Positions 1 through 12,574 of a DNA stretch of 64,000 nt are shown piece after piece. The DNA is taken from the NCBI GenBank assembly GCA_020746835.1, contig JAGPNK010000002.1, forward strand, positions 3,100,001-3,164,000, given 5' to 3'. A model generated the notes under the pieces. The model was not told the origin of the DNA and searched no databases. It was given only the letters and a program-made list of their open reading frames with translations. This DNA comes from Stachybotrys elegans (Eukaryota > Ascomycota > Sordariomycetes > Hypocreales > Stachybotryaceae). How positions within the stretch are numbered: the stretch's first letter is position 1; every line of letters begins with the position of its first letter. Both the position numbers and the translations under genes were made by a program.

Positions 1-1164
1 GTAAGAGGGCCAGGGGAAGGACGCGAATCAAAGGCCTCCCCCTATGAGACGCCATGGCGGGAGCATGAGGTTGGACGATGGAAGTCACAAAACCTCGAGC
101 TCGCCCAGTAGAGCGGGGATGGTCCAAGGGCCCCAAGGTTGCTACAGGAGGTAGGGTACCTCGAGTGCCTAGCAGTCAACGCAGGAAAGCCAAGTACCGT
201 TGGAGTTTTGTGGAGAAGCCAGTAAGGTGCAGCTTGGAGGCATGCACATTGAGATGCAGGACACCAACACATGCCAAGTTCCAATCGCATCTGTGTCTAG
301 AAAATTAATACAGTCTCGGATCTCCATGAGAGTATGTACATAGCAGCCTCCATCCACAGTGTGAATACGAGTGAAAGCAAGATTTGATTCGGGTCTGATG
401 ACTGTTCTTGGACGCGGAATCTCATCTACAAGGAATGCTGAATGCTGGAATCCGAAATAATGCAGCAATCAGGACGAAGGTGAGCATTCCATTGTGGCCA
501 CCTCGACGAGACGGCTCATGGGCGCGTTTGATTGTGTATAACATCGCCCCTATAGCATCATGCCAAAGCCGATGCATGATGGAAGGCGACAAGGGTGCTA
601 TGGTTCTAGGGACAAATAGGTAGAATAAACATTGGTTCTTGTTGGCTTCTCACCGCAAATTCTAAAACAGCAGCGTGGCACCAAGAAAAAAAGACTGCAG
701 TATTCGTGAATGTTTGTTTGATAGGCAATTGACCAACATAGATCGTTCCCATCTACACCACGCCCTTTTCCAAGGGCTGCGAACATCTCTCATCATACCT
801 TAGCGGCATGTTAGTGCATAGCGCATGGATAATATTGAGCTCCCATTGCCGGTGGTGATTTCTGCATCGGCAGCCCAGCCCGTTGCCCGTGCAACCGGCC
901 GCGTCGTGATTGGCCGACCCGCATGCCATCCAAAATATCGTCGTTCCCTCCAGCCAGCCACTCCATCCTGCCGGACCTCGACACGCTACATGGAATAATT
1001 TCTCGATTCGAAACGATTGCATTTCAGACCATGGGCACATTCGACACGTAAATCATCAATTACACGCCCCCGAACCCAAACCATCACGTCGATCCCCCCT
1101 AATCACACATAAATCCCACTGCTGCCGTCAACGATATATAACACGAGCGCGTCGACTCGACACA
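1..1164. other. Intergenic left edge, promoter side of MPS1
   Basis: No ORF here looks like a protein family and none has plausible splice partners. The part just before the kinase start has a TATATAA-like string at 1134-1141, about 25 bp from the ATG, which is rather close for a TATA box. The reading frame of the kinase is open back to about 910 but holds no in-frame ATG. Confidence 0.5.
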
Positions 1165-3804
1165 ATGGCGACCGCTTCGCCGACCCCAATGCCCAGCGCC
1201 AATGGCCTCGCCAGAAGGACTTCCCAGCGCCAGGCCCTGAGGCGTCCCCCTTCCCGTCAGGCCCTCACCAGAAGCGAGAGCCAGCCTGGCCCAGCCACGT
1301 CCAAAAGCCAGCAGTACCACGACGACAGCTCCGAGGACGAGATCCCTGTGCCTATGAAGCTCAGTGCCTTCACCAAGGCCCTGCTCAACGACGGCGCTCC
1401 CGAGCCCGCACAGCGTCCTCCTTCGCCCCCTCGCACGCGCCGCCGCACCAGTGCCCTCAACGCGTCGGTGTCTTCCTCATCGGACACCGGCAGACACCTT
1501 AGATCCGGCAGCGTGCAGGCGAGCGCCGCCCCTGCTCAGTCGGGCAGATCTTCCAGGCCGGCCAGTCCTACCAGGAGCCGAGAAGGAAGCCCTGCTCGGA
1601 AGAGAGTCATCCGACTCAGCAGCAACTCCCAGAGCCTGAGCCAGATGCAGCCCACCAAACGCCGATCCACCTCGCTGTCTCGCTCTACGCAGAGGCCCCG
1701 ACCTACCAGCCGAAACGGCAGCAGGGAGCTTTCTGCGGACGAGAAGCCCGAGCCCCAAGCGGATCTGAATACTCCGGCCCAGGCGGTGAGGGTGGTTCGA
1801 ATTGCCGCAGGCTCCTCTGGGAAGAAGGGCCGCATGGGCTCTGCTGGAACATCCTCTGGAAGGTCCAATTACGATCGCTCAGCCGTGGACAAGTCTGGAT
1901 TGGAATTGGACAGCGAGCCCCTGGAGCCTCCCGAGACTGTTGCCCGCAACGCTCCCCCAGTTAACCTCGGAAGCGTGTCGAGGTATCCCTCCTCAAGCCT
2001 ACGAGGCCGCCCCGAAGACAACCCGAATCTGCAGAGCTCCATGCGCGTCAAGAGAGTGGGAAAGATTCCAGGCAGCTTCCTGAGCGGCCCCGCGCGTCGT
2101 GGCCGAAGAAGGCAGAGCGAAGAGGATGCCGACGCCAATGGCGAGCTGGACCAGCACATCGCAAGCCAGGACCCGGACTCTCAGCCCGCTGAGGAGCCAC
2201 ATGCCTCCTCCATCTACGCCGATGGTATTCGCGAGTTCAACTCGGGAAGCCCGGTGAGTGGCAGCGCGGCAGCGCGTGCCATCCATCGTAGGCAGCTGTC
2301 CAATGCGGACCTTCGGCACGGCTCGGCTAGGTCATCACCTCGGGACCGGTATCAGGAGCCCGCAGCCGCGGAAGATGCCCAGCCTCAGGTTCAGCACTCG
2401 CGGGCAGACATCCCCTCAGCACATGACCAGGAGAACGAAGTTCCTGCGAGCTACAGGAGGCCGAAGCCTTCTATCGACGACATTCTGGAGAAGATCCCAA
2501 GGCGACCCATGAGCACCGACGTTGGCAGCCTGGCTAAGGCCGTCTCGCCCGAGAGGAAACCTCTGGCTTCCATCGCGAACAATACCCCTCGTCGCGCGGC
2601 TCCTCCTCCACCTCCCAAGATGTCCATCGTAGACACGGCTACCTCAGCTGCTGGCGCATCCACGACCAGCCAGGCCAAGCAGAGGAGAAATATCCTCAAG
2701 GTCAACGGAAAATGTTACACTCGTCTGGATTGTCTCGGTCGAGGTGGCAGTGCCAAGGTCTACCGTGTGGTAGCCGAGAACGGCAAAAGCTTCGCCCTCA
2801 AGCGGGTATCTCTGGAGCACGCAGATGAATCCACTATTAGGGGATTCAAGGGCGAGATTGATCTGCTTAGACGACTGTCTAACGTCACCCGCGTCATTAA
2901 TCTGATGGATTACGAGATGAATGAGGAAAAGAAGATGCTTACCATGGTGAGTCAAGTGTGCATCCAACAGCCACAGCGAGAGCTGACAATATTATCATAG
3001 GTTATGGAGATGGGTGAGCTGGACTTTAATATCCTCATGAAAGAGAGACAGAGCTCTGAGTATGCCAAGCTCGATGTTGTCTTTGTCCGCCTTTACTGGA
3101 AGGAGATGCTTGAGTGCCTCCAGGCCGTTCATCAGCATGACGTCGTCCACTCCGACCTGAAGCCTGCCAATTTTGTGCTGGTCAAGGGACAGCTGAAGCT
3201 CATCGACTTTGGCATTGCCAATGCCATTCAGACCGAGGAGACGGTCAATGTCCACCGAGAGACCCAGATTGGAACCCCCAACTACATGTCTCCCGAGTCT
3301 CTGATGGATTCGAACCAGCAGTCTGGAAGCCGTCTACCCGGCCGCCCCAAGCTTATGAAGCTGGGCAAGCCCAGCGATGTCTGGTCGCTGGGCTGCATTC
3401 TTTATCAGATGGTCTATGGTGTGCCTCCCTTTGGACACATTGCGACTCCGCTAGGAAAATGCCAAGCCATCATCAACTGGGACCATGTTATTGAGTTCCC
3501 GTCGCGGGGTATGGGAGGCGTTCTCGTGCCACCCTCTCTTATCCGGACGATGAAGCGTTGTCTCAATCGCGATCAGCACATGCGACCTACCTGCGAAGAG
3601 CTTCTGTACGACACGGATCCCTTCCTGTACCCCATGGAGCTTGGAGACAAGGCTCTACCCATGGATGAGGAGATGCTTGGCCGAATCATCCAGAGCGTCG
3701 TGACTAGGTGCCGCGAACGTATGCCAACGGAAGCGGAAAGCATGAGCGTCTGGCCCCAGGCATACTGGACCAGTGTCAAGAAGGCCATGGCTGGAAGGAT
3801 GTGA
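1165..3804 (+). CDS. MPS1: MPS1/TTK-type spindle checkpoint protein kinase
   Basis: Dual-specificity kinase of the Mps1/TTK family, which acts at kinetochores in the spindle assembly checkpoint and in spindle pole duplication. Two exons, 1165-2946 and 3001-3804, encode 861 residues; the 54-nt intron has GTGAGT and TAG borders. The first ~500 residues are disordered and rich in Ser, Arg and Pro, with many SP/TP sites. The kinase domain spans about residues 519-815: Gly-rich loop LGRGGS (from 524), catalytic Lys in ALKR (K546), the Mps1-typical HSDLKPANF loop (D646) in place of HRD, DFG (D663) and an activation segment ending GTPNYMSPE. The intron splits the domain after KKMLTM, and the join to VMEMGELDFN restores the family sequence. 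The ATG at 1165 is the first in frame. The next gene, MRPL49, is convergent. Confidence 0.93.
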
Positions 3805-4267
3805 GAGATGAGACAGATTGGAAAACCTGAAAGAGACGGGGAGAAGGATTGACGAAGTACGGAGGAGCGCGTTCCTCCATTTACGACTTAACATTCTCAT
3901 GACACATTGAATTTGGGCGGGCATTTCCTAGCTAGGTGTTTGGGGCTGGATATTCGTTTCGTTCGTTTTCTGGTGTACTGGCTCGACAAAAGGGGCCATT
4001 TTGTTGTCTTGTTGTTTCTTGTATTCCACCTTTTTGTTATCGCAGACAGCCTGGATAGACTTGACGAGTTCGTGCACGCGAGCGGACTGATTGCAAAGAT
4101 ACCAAAGCATTTTCAGCGTTTACACATTTTTACATTTCTAGTTTTGTGCCTCCGCCAACTATTGTACAGCCAGCCCAATTGCTGGAGATGTAATACATGA
4201 TTTATCCAATTCTATGGTCAGAATTGGTTGTACAGCAAAGAGAAAAAAATAGTAGCATCTAATTTCC
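3805..4267. other. Intergenic, convergent 3' ends of MPS1 and MRPL49
   Basis: This stretch carries the 3' ends of two convergent genes. It is T-rich on the + strand and has no credible coding region. Confidence 0.6.
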
Positions 4268-4903
4268 TTATGCTGACGGCTCCTGAATATCCTCGACTTG
4301 CTTCAGGTTCAGCTCCGAGATCCTCAGGATGGTGTATCGATGCTTGCTCTTGGCCTGCTTCTCCTTCCTCTGCCTCCTCTTCGTCTTGATTTTTATGCGC
4401 AAGGGTTCCGACTCGGTTCCCAGGACCGTGGCCCGGCACTCAAACAGCCTCTCATCGATGTGCGGTGCGCCCTTGAGCGTGTAGTCGCGGCTGCCAATGA
4501 CGCTGGCGCGGTTCAGGCGGAGGACGTCGCCCGGCATGACGCCGGGCATGCGGAAGGGGAGGCGGACCTTGTCGCCCTCCTGGACGAGATAGGGGAAGCC
4601 GTGGATGTGAACGGTGATGTAGTGGCCGGGCTGGGCGACGAGGAAGGGGAGGAGCGTCTTGACCGAGTCGTCAATGGGCTTCGGGGGCGCCGTGGGGTGG
4701 CTCTTCTTGAAGGCCAGAGGGCGAGGCTCGCCGGCGGTCGGGTTGGCGGCGTTCTTGACGTGCGTCTGGGGGATGGGCTCGACGATGGGCGGCGTCGAGT
4801 TGAAGCTTCGCGAGAGGACGGGGAGCTGCCGCAGGAGCTTGGGCGAGGGGCGGCTGCCGGCGGCCCTGAGCTCCAGCGCGGAGCGGAGAAGCGCCCTGCT
4901 CAT
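4268..4903 (-). CDS. MRPL49: Mitochondrial large-subunit ribosomal protein bL21m
   Basis: Component of the mitochondrial large ribosomal subunit (yeast MRPL49, bacterial L21 family). A single exon encodes 211 residues. The N-terminus (MSRALLRSALELRAAGSR) is Arg/Ser/Leu-rich without acidic clusters, as expected for a mitochondrial presequence. The C-terminal ~110 residues carry the L21 core: GHYITVHIHGFPYLVQEGD, then LPFRMPGVMPGDVLRLN, then a basic segment before YTILRISELNLKQVE. The frame is open further upstream to 5089, but the ATG at 4903 is chosen because it begins the presequence and has a CACA context. It is transcribed divergently from NSA2, with 364 bp between the two ATGs, so two ribosome-related genes share one promoter region. 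Confidence 0.92.
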   Translation of the reverse strand: MSRALLRSALELRAAGSRPSPKLLRQLPVLSRSFNSTPPIVEPIPQTHVKNAANPTAGEPRPLAFKKSHPTAPPKPIDDSVKTLLPFLVAQPGHYITVHIHGFPYLVQEGDKVRLPFRMPGVMPGDVLRLNRASVIGSRDYTLKGAPHIDERLFECRATVLGTESEPLRIKIKTKRRQRKEKQAKSKHRYTILRISELNLKQVEDIQEPSA

Positions 4904-5267
4904 TGTGGGAGGATGGCGGTGGCCTCGAGGCGGCGTGGGCGCAGGGACGAGATGGATGGGTTGGGGAATGGCAATTGGGCGGAATGTCAATATGCCTTCC
5001 GTCGTCAAGGAAAAGTTCCCATCAGCCAATGCGAATTGGGGGTCTGATGCGTCACGTGCCAGGTACCGATAAGATAGCGTTGGGTCCACTAACTTTTTTT
5101 CTTATCGCTTCTCCGTAGCTATACAACTGTTCAACCGCCACCTTTTTTTTGATCCAGGCAAACTCATATATCACCACATCCAACACCGAAACGCGCTTTC
5201 TTTACGGAAGCACAGCCAGACTGAAACATATCGCCACATCAATCGCTGACACGCGCAAAACTCCACC
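4904..5267. promoter_or_regulatory. Divergent promoter MRPL49 / NSA2
   Basis: Shared 364-bp upstream region. It holds a CACGTG box at 5053-5058, CGATAAG at 5067-5073, a T-run and CTTATCG at 5101-5107. The two CTTATCG copies point towards MRPL49 and NSA2 respectively, and each lies about 160 bp upstream of its own start codon. The motifs are seen directly; their regulatory role is inferred. Confidence 0.55.
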
Positions 5268-6333
5268 ATGCCTCAGGGGTAAGATGTCTTCCAGTTGATA
5301 TGTGGGCTGCTGTCTGCCCTTATTAGCATCATTCTAACGTCAGTAACAGTGACTACATGGAAAGATGGCGAAAGCTTCATGGTCGACGCTTAGACCACGA
5401 GGAGCGCACACGCAAACGAGAGGCTCGTGAAGGCCACAAGGCCTCGAAGGATGCCCAAAATCTGCGCGGTCTTCGCGCCAAGCTTTACCAGAAGAAGCGC
5501 CACCATGAGAAGATTCAGCTGCGGAAATCGATAAAGGCACATGAGGAACGCAATGTCAAGACGGCAGATGAGAAGGAGCCCTCGACTCCCATGCCATCGT
5601 ACCTCCTGGACCGTTCAAACCCGTCGATGGCCAAGGCTCTGTCAACTTCGATCAAACAGCGAAGGGCCGAGAAAGCGGCTAAGTTCAGCGTGCCCCTGCC
5701 ACGTGTAAAGGGCATTTCGGAAGCCGAGGCCTTCGGCGTCGTCAAGACGGGCAAGAAGACCAAGCAGCGCAGCTGGAAGCGTCAGGTCAATCTCCCTACG
5801 TTCGTGGGACCAGACTTTACACGACGAAACCCGAAGCAAGAGCGGTTCATACGGCCCATGGGACTTCGTCAGAAGAAGGCGAATGTCACACACCCCGAGC
5901 TGGGGGTTACGTGAGTATAGTGGGCCCCCCTGGAGCGTACGTGTCTAACTGTCTTAAAAAGCGTACAACTTCCCATTCTGGGGGTAAAGAAGAATCCTCA
6001 GAGCCCGCTGTATACGCAGCTCGGTGTGCTGTCCAAGGGGTAGGTGCATTGGTGGGGATTCAGCTTGGCATTGGCTAACACGGCTGTCATCAGTACTATC
6101 CTTGAAGTCAACGTCAGTGACCTCGGACTTACGACGGCGGGCGGAAAAGTTATTTGGGGCCGGTATGTTTGTCCTGTTCACGTTTCTTGAACTCGTCATG
6201 CTGACCTATTATAGATATGCGCAAGTCACAAACTCGTACGTTCACATTTCCACCAGCTATTACCCGTCTATTGACTAACATGATGCCTAGGCCTGAAAAC
6301 GACGGGTGTGTGAACGCTGTGCTGTTGGTATGA
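5268..6333 (+). CDS. NSA2: Ribosome biogenesis protein NSA2
   Basis: Nucleolar 60S assembly factor required for 27S pre-rRNA processing. Six exons give 260 residues, against about 261 in yeast: 5268-5278, 5350-5910, 5962-6039, 6094-6162, 6215-6235, 6291-6333. The first coding exon is only 11 nt (MPQ plus two bases) and joins to [12 protein letters not shown]. The N-terminal half is strongly basic ([17 protein letters not shown]). The C-terminal half has the conserved [31 protein letters not shown] and [16 protein letters not shown] segments and ends [12 protein letters not shown]. Introns of 71, 51, 54, 52 and 55 nt all have GT and AG borders, and the splice joins reproduce the family sequence without gaps. 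Confidence 0.95.
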
Positions 6334-7203
6334 AGCGGGTTACCTCCTTTGGAGCACTGGGGGGAAGAAAAAAAGAATAGGCAGATCTGAAACTCACATT
6401 TACAAGGAGTTGGGGCGTTGGAACCATGTCATCAAACTTGTTTATGCTGTCTGGGGCTTATGATATGAGATGAATAGGTCAGGCTGTGATCTTGCCTCGG
6501 GTGAATGGTGCTGTCTGGCAGGGTTTATGCAGGACTGGATAACCTCACTACATACTACCTAATGTATGTGTGTTACGGTACTATGGCGGCAGCCTATCAC
6601 CAACACCATGCCTCTTGCGCGATAGGAAGGCAGTAAAAGAGGTTCAAGCAGGAAACGATCAAGCCGCTCTGAGCAATCAGGAGGGCTGAAAAGGAGAGAA
6701 AAATAATAAAAGCATGGACAAGTTGCAAGATTGAGAGTTGGCAAAACGAATTCCTGGCACTTCAAGCCTCATACCCAATTGAATGAATGTAATTTACTTG
6801 GCACGAGAATGAAACTCTCCCACGAAACGGAGAAAAGACTGCATCCAAAGCTGGGTCCAAAAACGCTAGTCAAGAGCAGAGCCATCAGGGGCCAATCACC
6901 AGTCGCCGCCTCAACGAGTCGTTGCAACGGGCTCTGTTAATCGGCCTGGCCGGGCGGCGGGCGGTCATTTGTTATTAAGGGTCCATTAGGCGGTGACTAG
7001 CCCGGGAGCATTTTTCTGCCCGAACAAAATCGCATCCCGCAGGCAAACAGCCTCGACGCATATCCCACCAAAACAACATTCGCTCTTCCTCGCCAAACCG
7101 CTGCTTTTTGTGGTTGCAAAAAAATTCGGGTTCCTAGAAACGGGCATCTCTCTTCCTTATCTTCTTTTTTTCTGTTCTTCTCTCTCTCTCATTCTTCACA
7201 GTC
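6334..7203. other. Intergenic, NSA2 3' end and PRMT1 promoter and leader
   Basis: No supported gene. The last ~60 bp before the PRMT1 start is a strong CT-rich leader (tcttttttt and tctctctctc strings), as is usual before filamentous-fungal start sites. Confidence 0.5.
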
Positions 7204-8731
<1,528 letters not shown>

Positions 8732-9490
8732 ACGAGATGGGCAGGCATAAGGGCGGGAGGAGGAAGAAGATGAAGAAGAAGAGGAGAGAGGGAAACGGAT
8801 GAGGAAGGCAAATGTCAGCAACAGCGGATGTGTTTTATTTTTTGTGCGAGGCCACGGCCGAGCGGTAGCATATGAACGCAAAGTGGGAAAGGGACCAAGT
8901 AGTTGGCTGTAACTTCAGCTGGGACTATGCAGAGTTTGGGATTTCTTAGACGGGACGAAAACCATGTGAGGCGTATGCGATGGGATGGGCGACGTGGGCT
9001 CATCGAGGCCTACCTCTACCTCAATACACAAGAGACTTGACTCATGATGAGAAACAACGTTTATTTCGTTTCACTTCGAGCATATAAAGTTTGTGAACTT
9101 GAACAGCACATTGGCATACCCAGAGGAGCCTGCTCAGTGATATCATCTTGGTAGCGTAGAATGAATGTAGATTTGGGCGACATCCGAGGTCAGCTATGAC
9201 ACGACTATGATGATGGTGGCCGTCGTGGCCAAGGTCAGGCTCAGATTCTCTCTGCATTACAAATGATACCAGATCACCTTTTTTCTGCTCTTTCATATAA
9301 CTCATTCAATCATTCCTTCCTGAAGCGCAAACACGAAAGCACCATCTCGTCATGGTGCATCTTTTGTCGTGCTAATCGTTGAGCCCCTCCCCTCGCCCAA
9401 ACGCCCTGAAGCCCCTGGTTCTGGTGTTTGCCGCCCGCGCAACCCGGAAAGACAGTGTTTTCGCAACTATTATCGGCAGGCACGTGGAAA
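8732..9490. other. Intergenic, convergent 3' ends of PRMT1 and PCM1
   Basis: The stretch holds the 3' ends of two convergent genes. ORFs here are short and composition-driven, and I support no gene. Confidence 0.55.
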
Positions 9491-11166
9491 CTAGGCACCA
9501 AACTGCTTCACAATTTGCGCAACCTTGTTGGCCAGCTCGTCAGCCTCGGAGCGCGTGGCAGCCTCCGCATAGACACGGCATGCATTTTCTGTGCCACTGG
9601 CGCGGGCGAAAGAGCGGGCGTTGGTGTACTTCTTAACACACTGGTCAATCTCGTCCTGGGCGCCAGGGGGGTGGCTCAGACGACGCTCAGCATCGGTCGT
9701 CTGGAACACGTCCTTGTCACCAACTTCAACGCGGACAAGGCGGTTGGGGAGATCGGTATAGGTCATGGCCCAGTCCTTGAGGGTCCATCCCTTGTGAGCC
9801 AGGATCACTTCGACCATCAGCATGTCCGAGATGGCATCACCGACGGTCTGATTGATCAGGTCACCAACGGCGGCCAAAGTCTCCAGGGCGTCCTTCTGAG
9901 CCGGGGACTGGGGCGCCTTCTCACGGAAGACACGGAGCGCTTCCTGGGAGAAGACAACAGTGCCGTGGCCGTTGGCCTCGAAGTACACGCCGACGTCAAA
10001 CTGGCAGGCGGCATGGTGAAGGTGCTTCACACCGGTAGGGGTGCAGACAACGGGAAGCTGGAGGTGCTTCTCAATGTAGGAGGTACTGGCGCCGTTGGCA
10101 TACGCAGTCTGGACAACTCCGATGCGAAGATCCTCCTGCAGGCCGGCAGACTGGACAAGATCGCCAATGAAGGAGGCATTGAGAGAGGAGATGCGGTCTC
10201 CGTCAAGCATGAAGAAGCCAGTCTCGGGGTCGGTCCAGTAGTAAATGAGACGATCCGCATCGCCATCAAGCGAACAGTATCGGACGCCGGGAACGGGCTT
10301 GGGGCTAGGAGGAGCTCGCTGCTTGGTCTTGACGAAATCGGCGCCCGACTATATATGTGTCAATTGCGCTCTTTGCCAGGTGTAACCAGGGGATTAGTAC
10401 TTACGTCGAGGTTGAGGACCTCAGGTCGCAGAACATCGTCATTGACAACCTTGCAATCGAAGCCAGTGACATCCTTGGGAATAATCTTCAAAAGCTCCGA
10501 GAGCTTAGGTCCGCCCACACCGTTGGCGCAGTCGACAATCAGCTGTCCTTGAACCTTTCGTCCACGCAGGGCACGGACAAATGCCTCGGACAGCTTCTCG
10601 TAGTAGCCAGCCTCGCTAACAACGCCATATGCCTTGGGGGTGCCCTCGGTGTTGATGCATCGGGTGAGGTAGTGCAGCTGGGGGGTGGTGAGGATCTTGA
10701 AGTCGGTGTACTCGGTGCCGGTGGCCTCGAGAGCGTCGGCGAGAGCGGCAACGAGCTTGTGGCCCGAGGGGCGAGTATCGCGGCCGTAGACGACACGAGC
10801 CGGGGTAGACAGATCGATCTTGAGCTGGGTAGCGAGGGCGTTGTAGGTGTCGAGAAGGTCCTTGTCGGTGGGGCAGTTGACGAGACGGGTGGCATAGGCC
10901 TCCCAGTCCTGCTCCAGCATCTCGCCCATGGGGTCGACGATCTTGACACCGTTGTCGACGGCAGGGTTGTGGCTGGCAGTGATCATGACACCGATGGCCT
11001 GGCCATTGAGCTTGCGGCTGCGAAGGCTGGACAGCAGGCCGACACGGAACGAGACGCCGTCGAGCAGGTCAGCCTTCATGCGGAACCCCGCAGTGCCGTA
11101 CTTGTAGACATGGCCGGCGACGATAGGGTGCTTGGCCGAGGCGGCGAGGAACTTTTCGTCGTCCAT
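9491..11166 (-). CDS. PCM1: Phosphoacetylglucosamine mutase (AGM1/PCM1)
   Basis: Converts GlcNAc-6-phosphate to GlcNAc-1-phosphate in the cytosolic UDP-GlcNAc pathway, which feeds chitin, N-glycan and GPI synthesis. Two exons on the minus strand, 11166-10405 and 10348-9491, joined by a 56-nt intron, give 539 residues, normal for the family. The alpha-D-phosphohexomutase marks are all present: the phosphoserine loop ITASHNP (S65), the Mg2+ loop DGDADR (D282, D284, D286), the sugar-binding region around FMLDGDRIS, and the C-terminal phosphate-binding RASGTENACRVYAEA. Long ORFs on the opposite strand are shadows. The start is the first ATG and gives the conserved KHPIVAGHVYKYGTAGFRM N-terminus. 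Confidence 0.95.
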
Positions 11167-11818
11167 GGCAAAGGGGATTGTTAAGATGAAGCTTCCGTAG
11201 TGCTGGGTGGGACACAGAGAGACGATAGACGAGACGGAGTGGGTGTTGTGCGAAAGAGGCGGACTGGCAGAGGCAGACTGAAGGTCAGGCCAAGCTCGGT
11301 TTGGAGGGGTGGGAGAGGTGGGCCTTTAACAGCTTGTGCCCGTGGGCTGCAGTGCCCACCAGTGTTTAGCATGGCAGGAATGGGAAAGTACCTGAGTCCA
11401 AAGTTTGCTGCAAAAGCCTCGTTGCCATTGTTGTACCCCGTACCTCGTACTCAGGTCGCCTTGCAACCTTCTCCCAGCTTAAGCACCTTGCCAGCAAAAC
11501 ATTGGTGGGGTCCGGGTCTTGCATGGATGTACTCCAGCATTAGCTTGGATTTGGATTCGGATTCGGATTCTACCTGTTTCGAGACACCCAAACACAGCCG
11601 ACCAAACATTCCGCGAGCTGGGAACCAACCAGGCCAGACAATAATAAACTGGTGGCTAAGCACCCAGAGGTAGTCTGCGTTTGGCTTCGTAGTTCTATCC
11701 TCTCCTGGGTTGTTTGTGGCGTGCGAGGACGTCTGTGTTCCAAGACAACATCAAAGCAAAGGCTTGGATGCAAGTGAGCGGCATTTGGATGAACATGGTC
11801 ATCATCACCACGTTCCTA

Positions 11819-11842
11819 GGCCATAAGACAGGCCATAAGACC
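11819..11842. repeat. 12-bp tandem duplication
   Basis: GGCCATAAGACA is followed directly by GGCCATAAGACC, a near-perfect tandem pair in non-coding DNA. Confidence 0.8.
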
Positions 11843-12483
11843 AACACGCCCGGCCCATGCGTCGTGCCCTCTCAGTTCAAGACATGCCCGACAATATTAT
11901 ATCAGACTGTGCCCATCTGACTACTGCGCAGTGCAGGGGATTCCCGTCCTTCCGTGCCGTGTGAAACCCGTCCAATGTCGTATTATTAGCCTTCCAGGGC
12001 ACTCAGCAATTCACCATACTTGCATCGGGCTGCCCCTGATTGATACTGAACACTCGGCATAAATAGCAATGGAATTAGACAGGACCATGTCCCAAACGCT
12101 GACCAGCAAGTCAGCGCCTAGGTGGTTTTGCTTTGCGCCTGAATCCCGTCCCTCGTAATAATAAGCCCAAGTCAGTTCTGAGGCAGCCTACAAGGATGCC
12201 CAGGGGACACAGCCAGATAACGCAAACAAATCAACCCCATGGAAGATGAAAATCCTAGCCTACGCCCGTTTGGACATTTTCGTATTCCATATTAGCTCCT
12301 GGAATACGAAAGAAAAAAATGAGCCAACATGCAATTGTAGCAAAGATTGCAGTGGAGCACCATCTGTAGAAACTTGGACGCTTTGTGGCGGTGGTACCCC
12401 TGTAGCTTGGCCTGTGAGTTGGGGGATGGTCGGGTTTGCCTGCACGTGCTTTCGCGTGACATTCGCTTCCCTCTTCCCACCCA

Positions 12484-12514
12484 ACGCGTTCTCCCATCCT
12501 AGCAACCCACGCGT
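12484..12514. promoter_or_regulatory. Two ACGCGT (MCB) boxes upstream of MUS81
   Basis: ACGCGT occurs at 12484-12489 and 12509-12514, 91 and 66 bp before the MUS81 ATG. ACGCGT is the core of the MluI cell-cycle box bound by MBF (Swi6 with a KilA-N partner) on G1/S genes. The sites are seen directly; MBF control is inferred. Confidence 0.5.
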
Positions 12515-12574
12515 CTTGCATGTTCTCCTCGGCCATGTGCAGATGGTCGACGCCCACCCTTGGCCGGCTCGAAA

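Larger units (their letters stand above)
11167..12574. other. Divergent intergenic region PCM1 / MUS81
   Basis: 1.4 kb with no supported gene. It contains repeated GGATTC/GGATTT units at about 11547-11570, a 12-bp tandem duplication at 11819-11842, GCACGTGC near 12445 and two ACGCGT boxes close to the MUS81 start. ORFs in this stretch are short and lack family features. Confidence 0.5.

Noticed and set aside
3307..3320. GGATTCGAACC-like string resembling a tRNA B box
   Set aside because: Lies inside the MPS1 kinase exon with no A box at a suitable distance or cloverleaf fold.
9428..11184. Long + strand ORFs (374 and 275 codons) opposite phosphoacetylglucosamine mutase
   Set aside because: They mirror the PCM1 exons in the opposite strand, have Gly/Val/Leu-rich translations without any domain, and the minus strand reads as an intact enzyme.
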